From Isoetes engelmannii (lineage: Eukaryota > Streptophyta > Lycopodiopsida > Isoetales > Isoetaceae), in NCBI GenBank assembly GCA_011763485.2, contig JAANSK020250829.1, positions 1 through 23,166 of the forward strand: 23,166 nucleotides of DNA, read 5' to 3'. The position numbers were made by a program, and so were the translations under genes. This document shows, piece after piece, positions 1 through 12,900 of the stretch. Within the stretch, counting starts at the first letter, position 1. Every line of letters starts with the position of its first letter. The notes under the pieces are model-generated. The model was not told the origin of the DNA, did no database searches, and saw only the letters and a list, made by a program, of their open reading frames with translations.

Positions 1-625
1 TGAACACATGGTGGAGTCGGAGTATCCAACGTCCATAAGGCTGTACACTTCTGCCACCCCACAAGCACACCAGAAGCATTCAAAATCATTGAAAAAATGT
101 TATTGCTAATTTCCCCAAAATTGATTTAGTGGCTTTTGGTAATTTTGACAAACTTTAATTATTAATCAACGTAGTAAAAAATCCGTCTTTGCCTAACCTA
201 CTCCAGAGAAGAAAAGAGCGCACAAGAATATAGGCTAATGAAAAGGGAGACAGCGTTGAATTGATTTTCTAGCCTCGTCTAAGAGACTCATCCTCTTTAC
301 CGAATATAAACTTTGAGACCATTACACATTACTTAGTCACGTACATCGATTTTCTGCTTGACCTAGTAAAACCTGAAGCAAGCTTCAAGTATTAGTTTGA
401 TTATGCTAGAGGTCTGATTTGTGAAGTTCCTAATGGCAAGAAATGAAAAAGCCTATATATGACAAAGCGTACATATGCAAATGATGGATGTATGGAGGGA
501 GATTGTGGACTATTAATTTATGTCATGGCTTGGAAAAAGAAAAAAACACCCCAGATGAAAAGAGAGATGAATAGAGCTTCAAATCGAATTAAGAAAGTCT
601 CTTTTTAAGCCAGATTGTTTGCATA
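1..625. other. 3' flank of VPS52
   Basis: No further gene is evident. The part next to 626 must hold the 3' UTR, but I see no exact AATAAA on the minus strand here, only AT-rich variants. The rest is AT-rich and carries no recognisable TE. Confidence 0.5.
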
Positions 626-927
626 CTAGAAGGTTCTAGAGTATTTCTTGATCTCATACATGATTGAAGCGATGGATACAACATCCTTCCCGAGAGCAGC
701 CCCACCACCAACACGTTTCAAGCAATCTGAAAGACGTGTATAGTACAGTAATAGCTGAGTTAAAGCAGCTCTTAGTATCTCCATTCCACATACAAAATTA
801 CTGAAAGAGGTGATCACATCTTTGTGCATCAGCTCTATTGCCTCCTTCCATCTGCTTGCAAAGTCCTTTACCAAAGGCTCAACCTCTTTCACTACGACAG
901 CCTGGCCTGTGCTGGAACCATCTTCTC
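626..927 (-). CDS. VPS52: VPS52 exon 20 (C-terminus, stop)
   Basis: Completes Gly642, then residues 643-741, EDGSSTGQAVVVKEVEPLVK ... ALTQLLLYYTRLSDC ... EIKKYSRTF, then TAG. Acceptor TGCAG|GA. The C-terminus ends exactly where plant VPS52 proteins end. Confidence 0.97.
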
Positions 928-3900
928 CTGCAGCAATACATGAATCATAAGGGAACAAATATCAAAACATCAAAGGATACTAGCTCATATGTCAGCTGCA
1001 ATATGATAGAATGGAAAAACATGAGAACACCCCGAAGCATACCAGCTCGTGTCTTGACAAATTGGATTAGCTGCAAAAAGTGTTCTTGGAGAAGCTCCTC
1101 CTGAGCAAGCACAATAATCTTTCAATTAGGTATAATTCATGCTACTTGCTGCCATCTATAACTTCCACTTGACTTCGTGAAAAACAGGCCATAAAGCCCC
1201 ATGTATGCTGCTCACCACAAAAACCATTGTAGTGCTCTTGAGAAGCTCCTCAAACTGCTGCTGTGTCTTTCCTCCATCAACTCCAGCTTCCTGTAACAGG
1301 ATTGTTGCTTAAAACAATCTGAAAGTAAATGCAGAAGAGAAAAGGCAAAAACATCACCTTCAGCACTGCTAACACCATATCATAATTGTTGATTAAAAAT
1401 ATCGTCTGTTGTTTGTGCTTCCGAAACATACGAGAAAGCTTTACCAGCAAGTCGTCTACAGCTACCCTCAGACGATCTAAATTAAGCTCCAACTGGCAGA
1501 CAAAAAAAGGAGCCCATAAAAATAGAGGTCCTGCTTGATTTTCGCCACATTAAAGAGGACACTATCTGTTCTCACTTTGGATAATCTAATGCAGTGGCTT
1601 AAGAGAATGAGCTATGTTTTGATCTATGAAAAATTGCACGTACCTGGTGATCATTTTGATCTGTATTAAGATGATGAAGAGAAGCAGCAAATTCTGCATA
1701 CCGACGCATAACATAATGAGCATGAACATCATCCTCCCAAAGTAAACGGAGGTTAGCATTCCGAAGACTGCCCAGGTGCATGTCAAAAACAAGCTTGAAA
1801 CGTGGCCACACCAATATATTCATCTGCGCGAGAACATTCAACCACGGATTATATAATGCTCCCTGGCGAGTCAGCTAATTTGTAATTAGGCATTACCTTG
1901 TCAAAATAAGAATCTAGGCAAGGGACCCTCCTCCTTGACATTATAAGCTGAAAGTTCCAGCAGAAAAATATCAGTGCATATGCATGTTTAGACTCGATTA
2001 TTCCAAATATGCAAATAAATGGATGTACTCCACGAATTACTTTTGAAGACCAAGCACCTGGTGTTGATATGTTATCCGGATCATAAGCATAAGACCGATT
2101 GCATCATACGAATTGGTTAAGACTCCATTCATATGCTCCTCAATCACAGCAAAAGGACCTCCACACCAAACAGAGATATTAGGAAACCCAATACAACTAA
2201 CTGCACTCAAGGCACATCTTAAGACACTAATACTGCAAGCAGCCAATTGCATTTTGCATTTGGATCCTTGGCATACCCTATAGGCTATTTCAAAATTGAA
2301 GCAAAAAAAACCCTCTGGTGGCAAATTCAACTACTCAACACTTGGGTGTCACTCTCATGACTGACAACCAAAATGACAGATACTTCTCTCATAATTACAA
2401 GTGCAAGTAAGGGAAGCACCAATATCATACTAAAAACGGGGCACACAAGTCGCAGATCCAAAGCTTTCTTATTGTCTTTCCGTTATTTCTTTGGCACCCA
2501 TGTCTAGCACTTCCACTCACCCGTCCCTACATGATAAAGGACTGATCTACTTATTTGGTCCCATAGAGCTTGAGTACATGTAATTCCCTCGTCTTGAGTT
2601 ATCACTCATAGTGCACCTTTTAGCTTCTATCATCAATCCTCAATGCCAACACGCTTAAACATGCTTATCAGGGGTTGTGGGGGAGGACTAAATGTTTATA
2701 CCAGAAAAAATCTCATAGAAAATGGCGTCCTCTCCAAAAAAATTATAGCAGAATAGATACCTAAAAAGCAGAGAGGATGTTATTAGCATGCCATGTGGAA
2801 CAATTTCACAGAATGGGAAAAGCTTTTGCCACAATCAAACATACTCGGAAGTTGCTGTGTCAATTAGCAACTTGTGAAGGCTGCGAAACAAAACCTCGTA
2901 AGGACGCTTAGTCCCACTTGCTTCTGCAATATGAGGGATTATTGCAGGCTGATCGATTTCCTGAAGATAGGGTTGACATTGCATAAATGTTTGTTTTATA
3001 ACAAAATAGAATACAGTAATAAACATAATTTATTATGATCTAATAAAGTCATGTTAAGACCCCTAAACCTTCAACTTTCAACATTTCCATACTTCTGAAA
3101 AAACACACACCACGTGCAAGGCAAAGTTCTCTCTTTTTCTTCTCACTCAAGAAACCACCATATTTGGCTCTTACGTCATGAAAAAATGGCTAGAAAAAGT
3201 TTCATCATGGAACCTGATCTGATTCATAATGCGGCACAATCCTGGGCACCATCCCAATTTGATTTATTTTTACTATTGTTCCTAACTGTTGGTTAATGCT
3301 TCTGAGACTCTTGCTAACTATATTTCTGAATTGCTGAAGAAACTTCTGAATCGTGTCATTATGGGGCTAGAAATGATTGTTTAAAATTCCGCAGAGAAGC
3401 ATACTTAAAGAGGAAGTGCAGGATTAGCATGTTAATCAAATAAAATCTAGCACAACAATACATTCTAACTTCTTTAAATGCTGACATAGGATTAGATTTC
3501 CGTAGTGGATATGCTCCTCGGGCTTCTCACTGGATAATATTCCACCAATTCAATACAATTTATCAGCACCAAACTTAGATATTGGAAGTTGGAATTCCTA
3601 CCAGTTGAGAGTCCACGACTGTAAGAATTAAAGCATACTAATCACGTGAACATGAAATTACAATTTTGTAATTTGGAGTCAGAGGAGCATTTATCTTTAT
3701 CTGCTCTTTTAAATACACCATGGAAGGAAAGGCCATGAAGTATTCCAGAAATATGTGGCTATATTCATTTGCAAACCTTCTAAAGAGAAAAAGAGTATAA
3801 CTTCAAATTTCTCATGTAAGGAATAGCTAGGAAAGAAAGATATTCTGGAGGAAGATCCAGAATAATTGGCGACATTGATTAATGCTTAAATTAAGACAAC

Positions 3901-6900
3901 ATTCTTTCATTCAGTCATCAGAAATGACTGCGTCCAAAAAATTTTAAATTACAAGCTTAAAACATTGGATGCCACAGGACAAAACACACAGCATGGATCA
4001 TCAAGCAAAAAATTAGATATTATCTAGACGTAGCCAATCCAAGTGTTAGATGCCTGACTATGACTTATACAAGAGTGCCATGTCAGCAGCAAGTGATGAC
4101 TCAGCAGTGTGATGCCATCGTGCACATTAGCATAATTGTAACAATCAGAACTTATTATAAAGTTCTCGCTAAATTGCATTTGGCTTATCCTTGCATCTAT
4201 TTGTGTCCACTATTATAGTTATATTCCATAAATAAGGAGGACCTACAGGTACTAAATTCATCTTGCTTTTTATCTGCTTCACATTGTATTGAAAGAGGAC
4301 TTTTCTTCTTGCCCTTTGATTTCATTATTAGAACAGGGATCAGAGTTGTGCTTGAGCATGTTTCCTTCAGAATGAAAGTAAACATAACTCCCTTTTGAAC
4401 TTTAATACTAGCTGCAGATTTGTACCACCCGTTGAGAAACAGCCAGTCTAGGCATCATCCATTCCCCTTCTAATCCTCTTTAAGAGTTTGCATAGCTTGC
4501 AATCCCCAAGGACTAACTGATCCGTCTCTTCAATGCCAATACTCTGCCTTCCCAGACTCTGTAAAGGACATGTGGATTTTAAAATAATCCCAAGCAGTAC
4601 TTGCAACGGCATCTTAAAATCTGCAACATCCAAGGCCTTTTTATCCATGGTAGAATCAGTCCATCCTGGATTGGTGATTCTGATGGCCAGTATCAAGCAT
4701 ATAATGCCTCAAAATCCTTAAAGCCCTAACTATGGCAAGGAGTCTCTGGTAATGAGTGGGATAACATTGCTCCACAACATTCATCTTTTTAGAACCATAG
4801 GCTATGACCTTGAGCACATCTAACAAACCCAATTATCTCATCACACGTTCTTCCCAAGAATTCTTGCTAACTATATTTCTGAATTGTTGAAGGAAATTCT
4901 GACTCGTGTCACTATGGGGCAGGGTAGAATAGAAATGATTGTTAGGAATTCTGCAGAGAAGCACCTACTTAAAGAAGAAGTGCAGGATTAGCATGTTTAA
5001 ATCAAATCAAATTTAGCACAACAATGCATCCCAATTTTTTTAAATGCTGACACAAGATTAGATTTTCGTAGTGGATATATGGTATAAATTAGTGGCTATT
5101 CTTCGCCATTTGGCTAAACTTTGGGCTTGGCCATTAGGGTTTTGGCGATTTTTAATATGATAAAAATCTCAAAATATAAAGAACTTTAGCCAAACATAAA
5201 TGAGACTCTTCAAAATTTTTGAAAGATTCGCCAAAATACCTACAAATTTCCAAGGTATTTTTCTTACTCTAGCTAAATTTTACTAGATTTAGTTCAATTT
5301 TTACAGAAATTTCCAGTAAAGCTCCAAAATTTTTATAAGTATGGCTAAAGTTTTGTTTTTTATTTTTAGAAACTTTAGCCAAAGTATACTTATAAATTAG
5401 AGGAATTCCATGCAAAAGTTCATGGTTTAATATTAAGAATTTCTTAATTTATACCCTGCCTTGGGCTTCTCACTGGATAATAATTCACCATTTCAATACA
5501 ATTTATCAGCATCAAACTTAGATAATGAAAGTTGCAGCTCCTAACAGTTGAAATTCCACGACTCTAAGATTTAAAGCATACTAATCTCGTGAACAGGAAA
5601 TTACCATTGTGTGATCTGGAGTGAGAGGAGCATTTATCTTTATCTCCTCTGTCAAATAAACCATGGGAGGAAAGCTCATGAAGTATACCAGAAATATGTG
5701 GTTATATTCATTTGTAAATCTTGCAGTTGGGCACATTCTTGTCACAAAAAATTTAAAACTCCTCATTTTAGGACCATTTTGGTAACTTTTTGCAAAAAAT
5801 GTAGGGGCATTTTGGTAATTTTCCCTTATGCTTATGCTACTTAAATCAATGATATCATCGTAAAATCCAACTACCTAAAATTTTACCAACAGTAAATGCA
5901 ATTTTTCTTTCACAATTCAAAGTAGGGTAGAGAACAGACTTTCAAGATATTTGCACGGTCTCCAATTGCAAAAACAGCAGAACGGTTTTTCAGATTCTCA
6001 CGGCCCCGAGATAAGAGACCACTTCGAGCATCCTCGACCCCAATAAGATCATTTTTTGTAGAAATATCTAGCTGAAGTTTCTCCAATGCTTGTATATATG
6101 TTCGGAAATGAGCACTCAGAACCTGCAACATGTCAGTGATGCATGTGAGTATTGCACCTTAAAAATGAAGTAGCCAGCATTAAGTTTACCTTGTTCATTG
6201 TGTCAACATATGCAGCCCGGACCTCCAAATAAACTTCTTTACCATGCTCATGTAGAAAGCTTGCAAGATACCTAAAAAGAAAGGTCAAATGCATAGTCGG
6301 CTCAGCTTCTCTAAGTTTGAAAGGAACATTATCTGGCCTGTTTGCACCATAGACTATGCATTCAACCAGGGTATAAATTAAGAAATTTTTAATATTAAAC
6401 CATGAACTTGGTTTGGCTATACTTGCATGGAATTCCTCTAATTTATAAGTATACTTTGGCTAAAGTTTCTAAAAAGAAAAAACATATCTTTAGCCATACT
6501 TATAAAAATTTTGGAGCTTTACTGGAAATTTCTGTAAAAATTGAACTAAATCTAGTAAAATCTAGCTAGAGTAAGAAAAATACCTTGGAAATTTGTAGGT
6601 ATTTTGACAAATCTTTCAAAAATTTTGAAGAGTCTCATTTATGTTTGGCTAAAGTTCTTTATATTTTGAGATTTTTATCATATTAAAAATCGCCAAAACC
6701 CTAATGGCCAAGCCCAAAGTTTAGCCAAATGGCGAAGAATAGCCACTAATTTATACCATGCATTCAACACCACAAAGATTACTGATCTATCAGACGAAAT
6801 GGAGGATCTTAATAACAAATCATATTGCAAGGATTTAGCATTAAATTCAACAAGCAATAAAGGAGGGTTTGGCATGGAAGATAATACTGCGTCCCAGAGT

Positions 6901-9900
6901 TTGATTGCAGAAATACTGCTGCCAGAGTTTGATTGCAGAAGCTGGGCTTTGAACTGCTCCAAGATCTACCTCCATGATATCAGTTCTGAATGGTCCTTTT
7001 CTTAAATGGCTCTAATAAGATCAATTGTAGTCAAGTGCTTGTTGGATCTAGGAAGGCCCGTTCCAGGTACAAAGACATTGAAAGGCTGCAAAGCATGTAC
7101 TGGCCTATCTTGTACTGCTAGAAGGGTTACATAAAGAAGATCAGTTGTTGTCGGGACAATGTGTATAGAAGTTACCCTATGTGGACAATGTAAAGTTGTG
7201 ATGGCACATTTGGTATAATAGTCAAATGGTGAAACAGCAAAAATCACATAAACACTATCACTTATTTGACTTTAACGACTGCCATTCTATGTAAAATTTA
7301 TAAATTTAATAGACAAGTAGCAAGGCAGAAGCATAAGCATTCCTTTGCATATCCGTAATTTGTATGGTCTAATGGACTCTATAGGTTTTCGTAGATATTA
7401 AGAAATCTTTCTTTCTTTCATCGGCATTCCTCCAAAACTGCCTTATATGAATTTTGATAAAGCAATGAAGCTGACATTCCTCCAAAAATGCCCTACGGAA
7501 TTCTGTTGAGAGCACTCAGGAAGTTGGCAGAACTCCCGATACTCCAGGGCCATTCATACGAATCTCTCGAAGCGAATTGCATCAGATGATAGAACGATTG
7601 GATTTTCCTTGACGCGCTGGTTCTCACCTTTGGTCCCAAGATCACTGCCAACAATGCACTAATGATCTTTTGCCTCTGCAGCTACTGATCAGTCTTCAAT
7701 TCTTGATTTATGATGGAATCTGATGCTTCATGCCATCTAACAGGGGCATTTTAGGAATCTCCTACAATATGAAAATGCAGTATGCAGGAAAAGATGGAAA
7801 GGTGACTATATAGTCACATGTGATGACATGGCATGCCACGTCATCAAGGGTGAGTTAGAGTAACATTTTTATCTCTAACACCCCTTCTGACATGTGACTC
7901 TAACTGAACTGAAAAGAAATACAAACTGAAAGAGAAAGAAGTTCAAAGTGATGTCAGCTCCTGCAAAAATCTTCACTTCCAGAAGTGCTTTATCTTCTTG
8001 AAAGAGGAGCCTGCCAGAGGCTTTTGTGAAACCATCAGCTATAGTGTTGCAGTATCGCAGGTGTAAAATCTTGTTCTGCAATTGTTCTCTGACAAAACAT
8101 AGTTGCAGATCAAAATGCTTGGTTGGAGGATGATATTTGTTACCTTTGACAAGAACAATAGCCCCTGAATTATCAACCAGAATCTGAACTGAGGTAATTA
8201 AAAGTTGTAAACCTTCAAGCAAATAAAATAGCCACATCATTTCCAGTGTTCCAGCAGAGAGGGTTTTAACTCAGCTTCAGTGGTACTCAGGCTTACTGTT
8301 TTCCGTTTTCATGATGCCCAGGTAGTAGCACTAGATTAAAGGTTGAAACAAAAACATGTCGTGGATCTTCTCATATCAGGATCAATGTCTAGAGAACTAA
8401 TGTTTGAGATTCTTGTTTGCGGTAGGCAATACCTTCCAGCATGGTACCTTTGAGATAAGATAGTATTTGCTTCGCAGCAAGCTAATGCGAGTGCTGAAGG
8501 GCCTGCATAAATCTACTGACTTGACCCACGATAATGCTAATATCTTGACGTGTGATGGTGAGATAGATTAGAGAACCAACTAGCTAACGATACAAAGTAG
8601 CATCGCAGGTTGGTCCCAGGAGTATCCAAGGTAAGTTCATTGTATTGTTCATATGGAGTGAGTGCTGGTTTACAGTCCTCCATTGAGAACCTCTGTAAGA
8701 GATCTTTGATGTACTTTGTTTAAGCAAGATGTATATAAGTAGGATGTTGTCATACCTCAACCCCCAGTCAGAAATGTAGCAAGCCTAAATCAGTGATTTC
8801 AAAACTGCTTATTAGATTTTCCTTGACAGTAGCTATAAAATCATGACCATCTCCTATGATAATAGTATCATCAACATAGAGAACTAACATGCAAATAGCA
8901 GCTGCTGCCATTTTATACAAGCTTGGTCTGCCTTTGACCTAACAAATCCCTGTTGTAGAAGAAAGCCATTTATCTTCTCATGCCAACATCTTGAGTAACT
9001 ATAGATGTAGAAGACCCTCGAAAAGTTTTCACCACAGCAAAAGATATAGACTGACGAAGCTGCACATCTATCTGGCGCATATCCATTCAGTGACGTGGCT
9101 CTGATACCATACTGAAATTGTGGGTCGTGGGAATGAGATGCATGGCGCCTTAGGAATCTCCTATTGATGTGAAAATGCAGTACGCATGAGAAGAATAAAA
9201 GATGACTATTCACTTGTGATGACATGGCATACCACGTCATCAAGGCCGACTTAGAGTAATATTTCTGTCTCTAACAGTATCCTTCTAATTCCAAAGAAGA
9301 TCATTCAGTTGTAGTGGTCATGGGAAATGGTATTGTATGTCAATCACAAGCTAAGGGGACCATTGAAGTCAACAGCAGGGGACCTTCATGTGCCTAACAT
9401 TACTCAGTTACTAAATACTGATATTCATGCTCATCTTTTAACTGTTCTGCTTTCGATACAGATAATAAGCATGTAATTTTGTAAATGGAAAGATGTATCT
9501 TACCAAGAAGAGTCCTTTTAAATTTGTTAAGCCTGAACAGTTGAAGATAATTACCACTGGCTGTATGAATAAGGCAGAACTGTATATTGTTGAGGCAGAT
9601 CATCAAGAAGGTAGATGGTTTACCTTCTATTAAGTTTCATCTTTTGGACTGTGATGCCTGCCACAAAGGAAAACAAGCTCACCCACCATATCCAGCACAT
9701 GCCACTTATTAGAGCTAATTTTTGTTTCTTGGTTTTTGGTTGATAATTGTACACAGTTTACTTGGTCTTTTTGTCTCAAAACAAAAGATTTGGTCTTTTC
9801 TATCTTCCAACAGTGTCAAATGCTTGTTCAAAAATAGTTGGTGGGCAGACCTCGCAAAGCACTTCATAAGATAATGATACGGAATATATATGACAGGTTT

Positions 9901-12900
9901 GAAGATTATTGCCATACTTATGGCATTCAAAAAGATCTTATTGTACCATATGCACATGCTCAAAACGGAGTTGTTGAACAAAGAAACCGATCTTTAAAGA
10001 ATTTGTAAGGTCCATGCTTTTTCATAAGCATTTCCCTCTCTCTTTTTGGGGAGAAGCATTGCAGACTGCAGCATATGTTGGCAACAGAGCACCAATAGTG
10101 GCTTTTGTTAGCATTAGTGCACTCCTGGTGATGACATCACTGCTGACCTGGCACATGCTGTTGCTGACATGGCTATATAAGCCCATAGCCACACCTCATC
10201 AGTTGCTGTTGTCTCTACTAGCTAGATTACTTTTTTAAGCACCCTCTTTCTGCTTTGTATCTTGTTTTCATTACCATAAATGCTTTGTATCTTGTTTTCA
10301 TTACCATGAATACATATGGAAAGTACATGGTATCAGAGCAGCTTCTGGTGCGACAACAAGTGCAATCTTTCGCCTTTCATAACCTTTTTTTTATTGAGAG
10401 GTTTGACCTAAGTCTTTCATAGCTGAGGCACTTTTGTCCTGGCTTTCCAACAAGCCAAGAATCGATTTCATCAGAGAAATCGTCAGGAAGACTTCCTAAA
10501 TCGTCCCCAAGATCTTTCTCTATTTGCTGTTAATCTTGTATATTTCAAGGTTTTACAGTGGCAAAGTCAAGGATCTAATCATTCTTTGCTTTCTTGACAG
10601 AATTGTCAAAAGTTAGTGAAAATTTCCATGGCAGCTCTCATTCTTGAAAGTTTATTCACATGCTTTACTGGATGGTGAGAATTACTTTTCTTGGAGGGAT
10701 AACTTCGAGATTAATTTGAATCCAAATGATCTTGGACTTGTTCTTGAAGTACTTAGGCACTCGTCAATCCAGAAGACAAAAAAAGGATTTTACAGTTTTA
10801 ACTTTGCTTATAGATACCATTTCAGATGATTTCAAGAGAGTTCTGAACAATCATTTCTACCCTGCCCCAGCTATCTCATTTTTCCATACAAATCCAAATT
10901 GGCTCTCTCTCATTTTCCAAGTTCCATGAACTTGTTCAACTATCAACGCAACTCTCGTGGAAGATCAGAGATCAGAGAAAGCATGCAACATTAGAATGGT
11001 TGGACTTAATTCCAATCCAGATTCTTTAAGATCAACCCACAGGCACCCTGGTAGGATTCAATGCACATGAAAGTTGAAAGAATGCCCTCAAAATAGATGT
11101 ACATAGGCCGGCTGCTCTGGAAAACAGGATTTGTCTTCAAGGTCTGCCAAACATCATCATGGATGAAGATTTGGCCCGGCTGCAACTCTGAATACAAACA
11201 CAAATGCCTACAGCAGGTTGCAGAAGCCAGAAAGAATCCCAATAAATTGGCAGTTTAAGGAGATAGCAGAGCCATTACCCGCCTTCCAAATCTTGGGAGT
11301 CTGCATATAGAGAAGTTTTGCCAAATTATGGAGTCTTTAGGTGTTGCAAGTTGTATTGAAAGGGAGGGATCAGCGCCTTCAGAAACACTTGATAGGCTAA
11401 AGCTCGAAGTGGCTTTCCAAGTAGTGTTTTCCTAGCATAAGTTACGCCGTTTTGAGGAGACACAAAAGGGCCAGATGATATTCCCTTGGTTGGCTTACAT
11501 CTCAAGAAAAGCTTTGGCTGATCAACCTAGTGAGACATGCTGGTCCTCTTGAACAGTTAAAATGTTTAACACTCTTGGCTTCTCAATGGATAAAGTCCCT
11601 CCCTTTCAATACAACTTGCAACACCTAAAGGACATTAAGGAGAATTTCCAAAACATTTTGGCTGATGGTTTTATAAGACCTGGTTATTTGATACTGACCA
11701 CCCGTATAACACAGGCTTCTTGATCGGGCAGTTCGGTGTGTCCTCTCGTCATCTGAAAATTGAGTTGGGACGTGCTATCATATTAGCCGGGAAGATAGAT
11801 TATGCACTTTATATAATTTGGACATGGTGGAGTTTATGCAACATTTCATCTTTACCTGCCCTACCTATTATATTATAAGAGGAAGGTGTCATTGTCTTTC
11901 AGATGTTCTATGGTGTGGTATTGGAATCTATTGTGAGAGAATTTGCATCCCAAAGAGATAAAACTTAGATTAACATGCTATACTAATCTTTACTACTTAT
12001 TTTAGTATGTAGCAAGTAGCCTAAACAGCAATAACAAATGATCTAGGATAAGGATCCAAAGGATTGAATTCAGGATTATTAAACACAAAAACTATGGGAT
12101 ACACACCCAACGACCTTGCAGCAACTTATGATGTACTATGACCAGATATGGGTATCGCTATTTACTCATGCTAAGAAGTGAACTTAGTGATCCGCCCAGA
12201 AAACCAAAACCAATGGAAAATTTCTGTGTTCTTCCCTTTCGATGATGAGCACAACAAATAGATAGCTCCCAAAAGAAAAGAGAACCTCTAAGAAATAAAA
12301 CTGGCATCAAAACAGAAGCACAAACAGTCTTTTCAGAACAGAAAACATGGTAGGAATGAGAAAGAGCCAAACACTGGTATCGGAGCATTTTTTAAATCTA
12401 ACTAGGAGCTTTTCTATTGAAGTTTGAATTATATGTTTAGGGATCGTATATTTAATGTCTTGTCCTTGCAGCTACAAAGTTCTATATATGCTTTTAATCT
12501 CGGTATTTTTACTAAGAATTTTGATGTTTCCAACAAATCTGAGAGCTGGGAATCTTGTGCTGATTTTTAAGATCTGATCAATATCTTGAAAGCTTGCCAT
12601 TTTCTTCTGCAAGATTTGCTGCTGCAACTCGTCTTTTTGCTTCGGATAAGCCAGATGAAAGGATATCTGGGTAGATACTAAAGCTGATTTATTATGAATT
12701 TAAAATGAATCAGAACTTGATATTTCTGGTCTTGATCCATTTGCATCATTTTGGATTTCCACGAATTTTTTCAAGTTTTGTAAGGACCATGATCACACCA
12801 CACAAGTGGTATGTTTGAAATATTTTTAAGAGTTAAGCAGGCAGCTCATAAGAACTATGAGCAGTCTTCCAAAAGGAAAGCAAAATATGACAACAGGTGG

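Larger units (their letters stand above)
7751..9276 (-). mobile_element. Ty1/copia deletion derivative
   Basis: Two direct repeats, 9150-9276 and 7751-7880, both starting TGTTAGAGA on the minus strand, act as LTRs. Next to the right-hand LTR, 9095-9107 reads TGGTATCAGAGCC, the initiator-Met tRNA primer-binding site of copia elements. A purine-rich AGAAGGGG precedes the left LTR as polypurine tract. The interior is only ~1.2 kb and holds degenerate RT and RNase H. Gag, protease and integrase are gone. Confidence 0.85.

Noticed and set aside
838-1104. Plus-strand 88-codon ORF
   Set aside because: Antisense of exons 19-20; no motif or splice support.
1599-1841. Independent small protein starting at the ATG in exon 16
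   Set aside because: The ATG follows a CAG acceptor and the whole frame aligns with the VPS52 segment NxxxWPRFK...WEDDVH.
2835-3026. Exon 12 continuing to TAT|GTTTGA (2841)
   Set aside because: That donor would be phase 0 and break the join to exon 13. GA|GTATGT (2845) keeps the frame and is a better consensus.
12150-12374. LTR preceding the PBS-like site at 12375
   Set aside because: No TATA box, no TG start that stands out and no second copy in the window.
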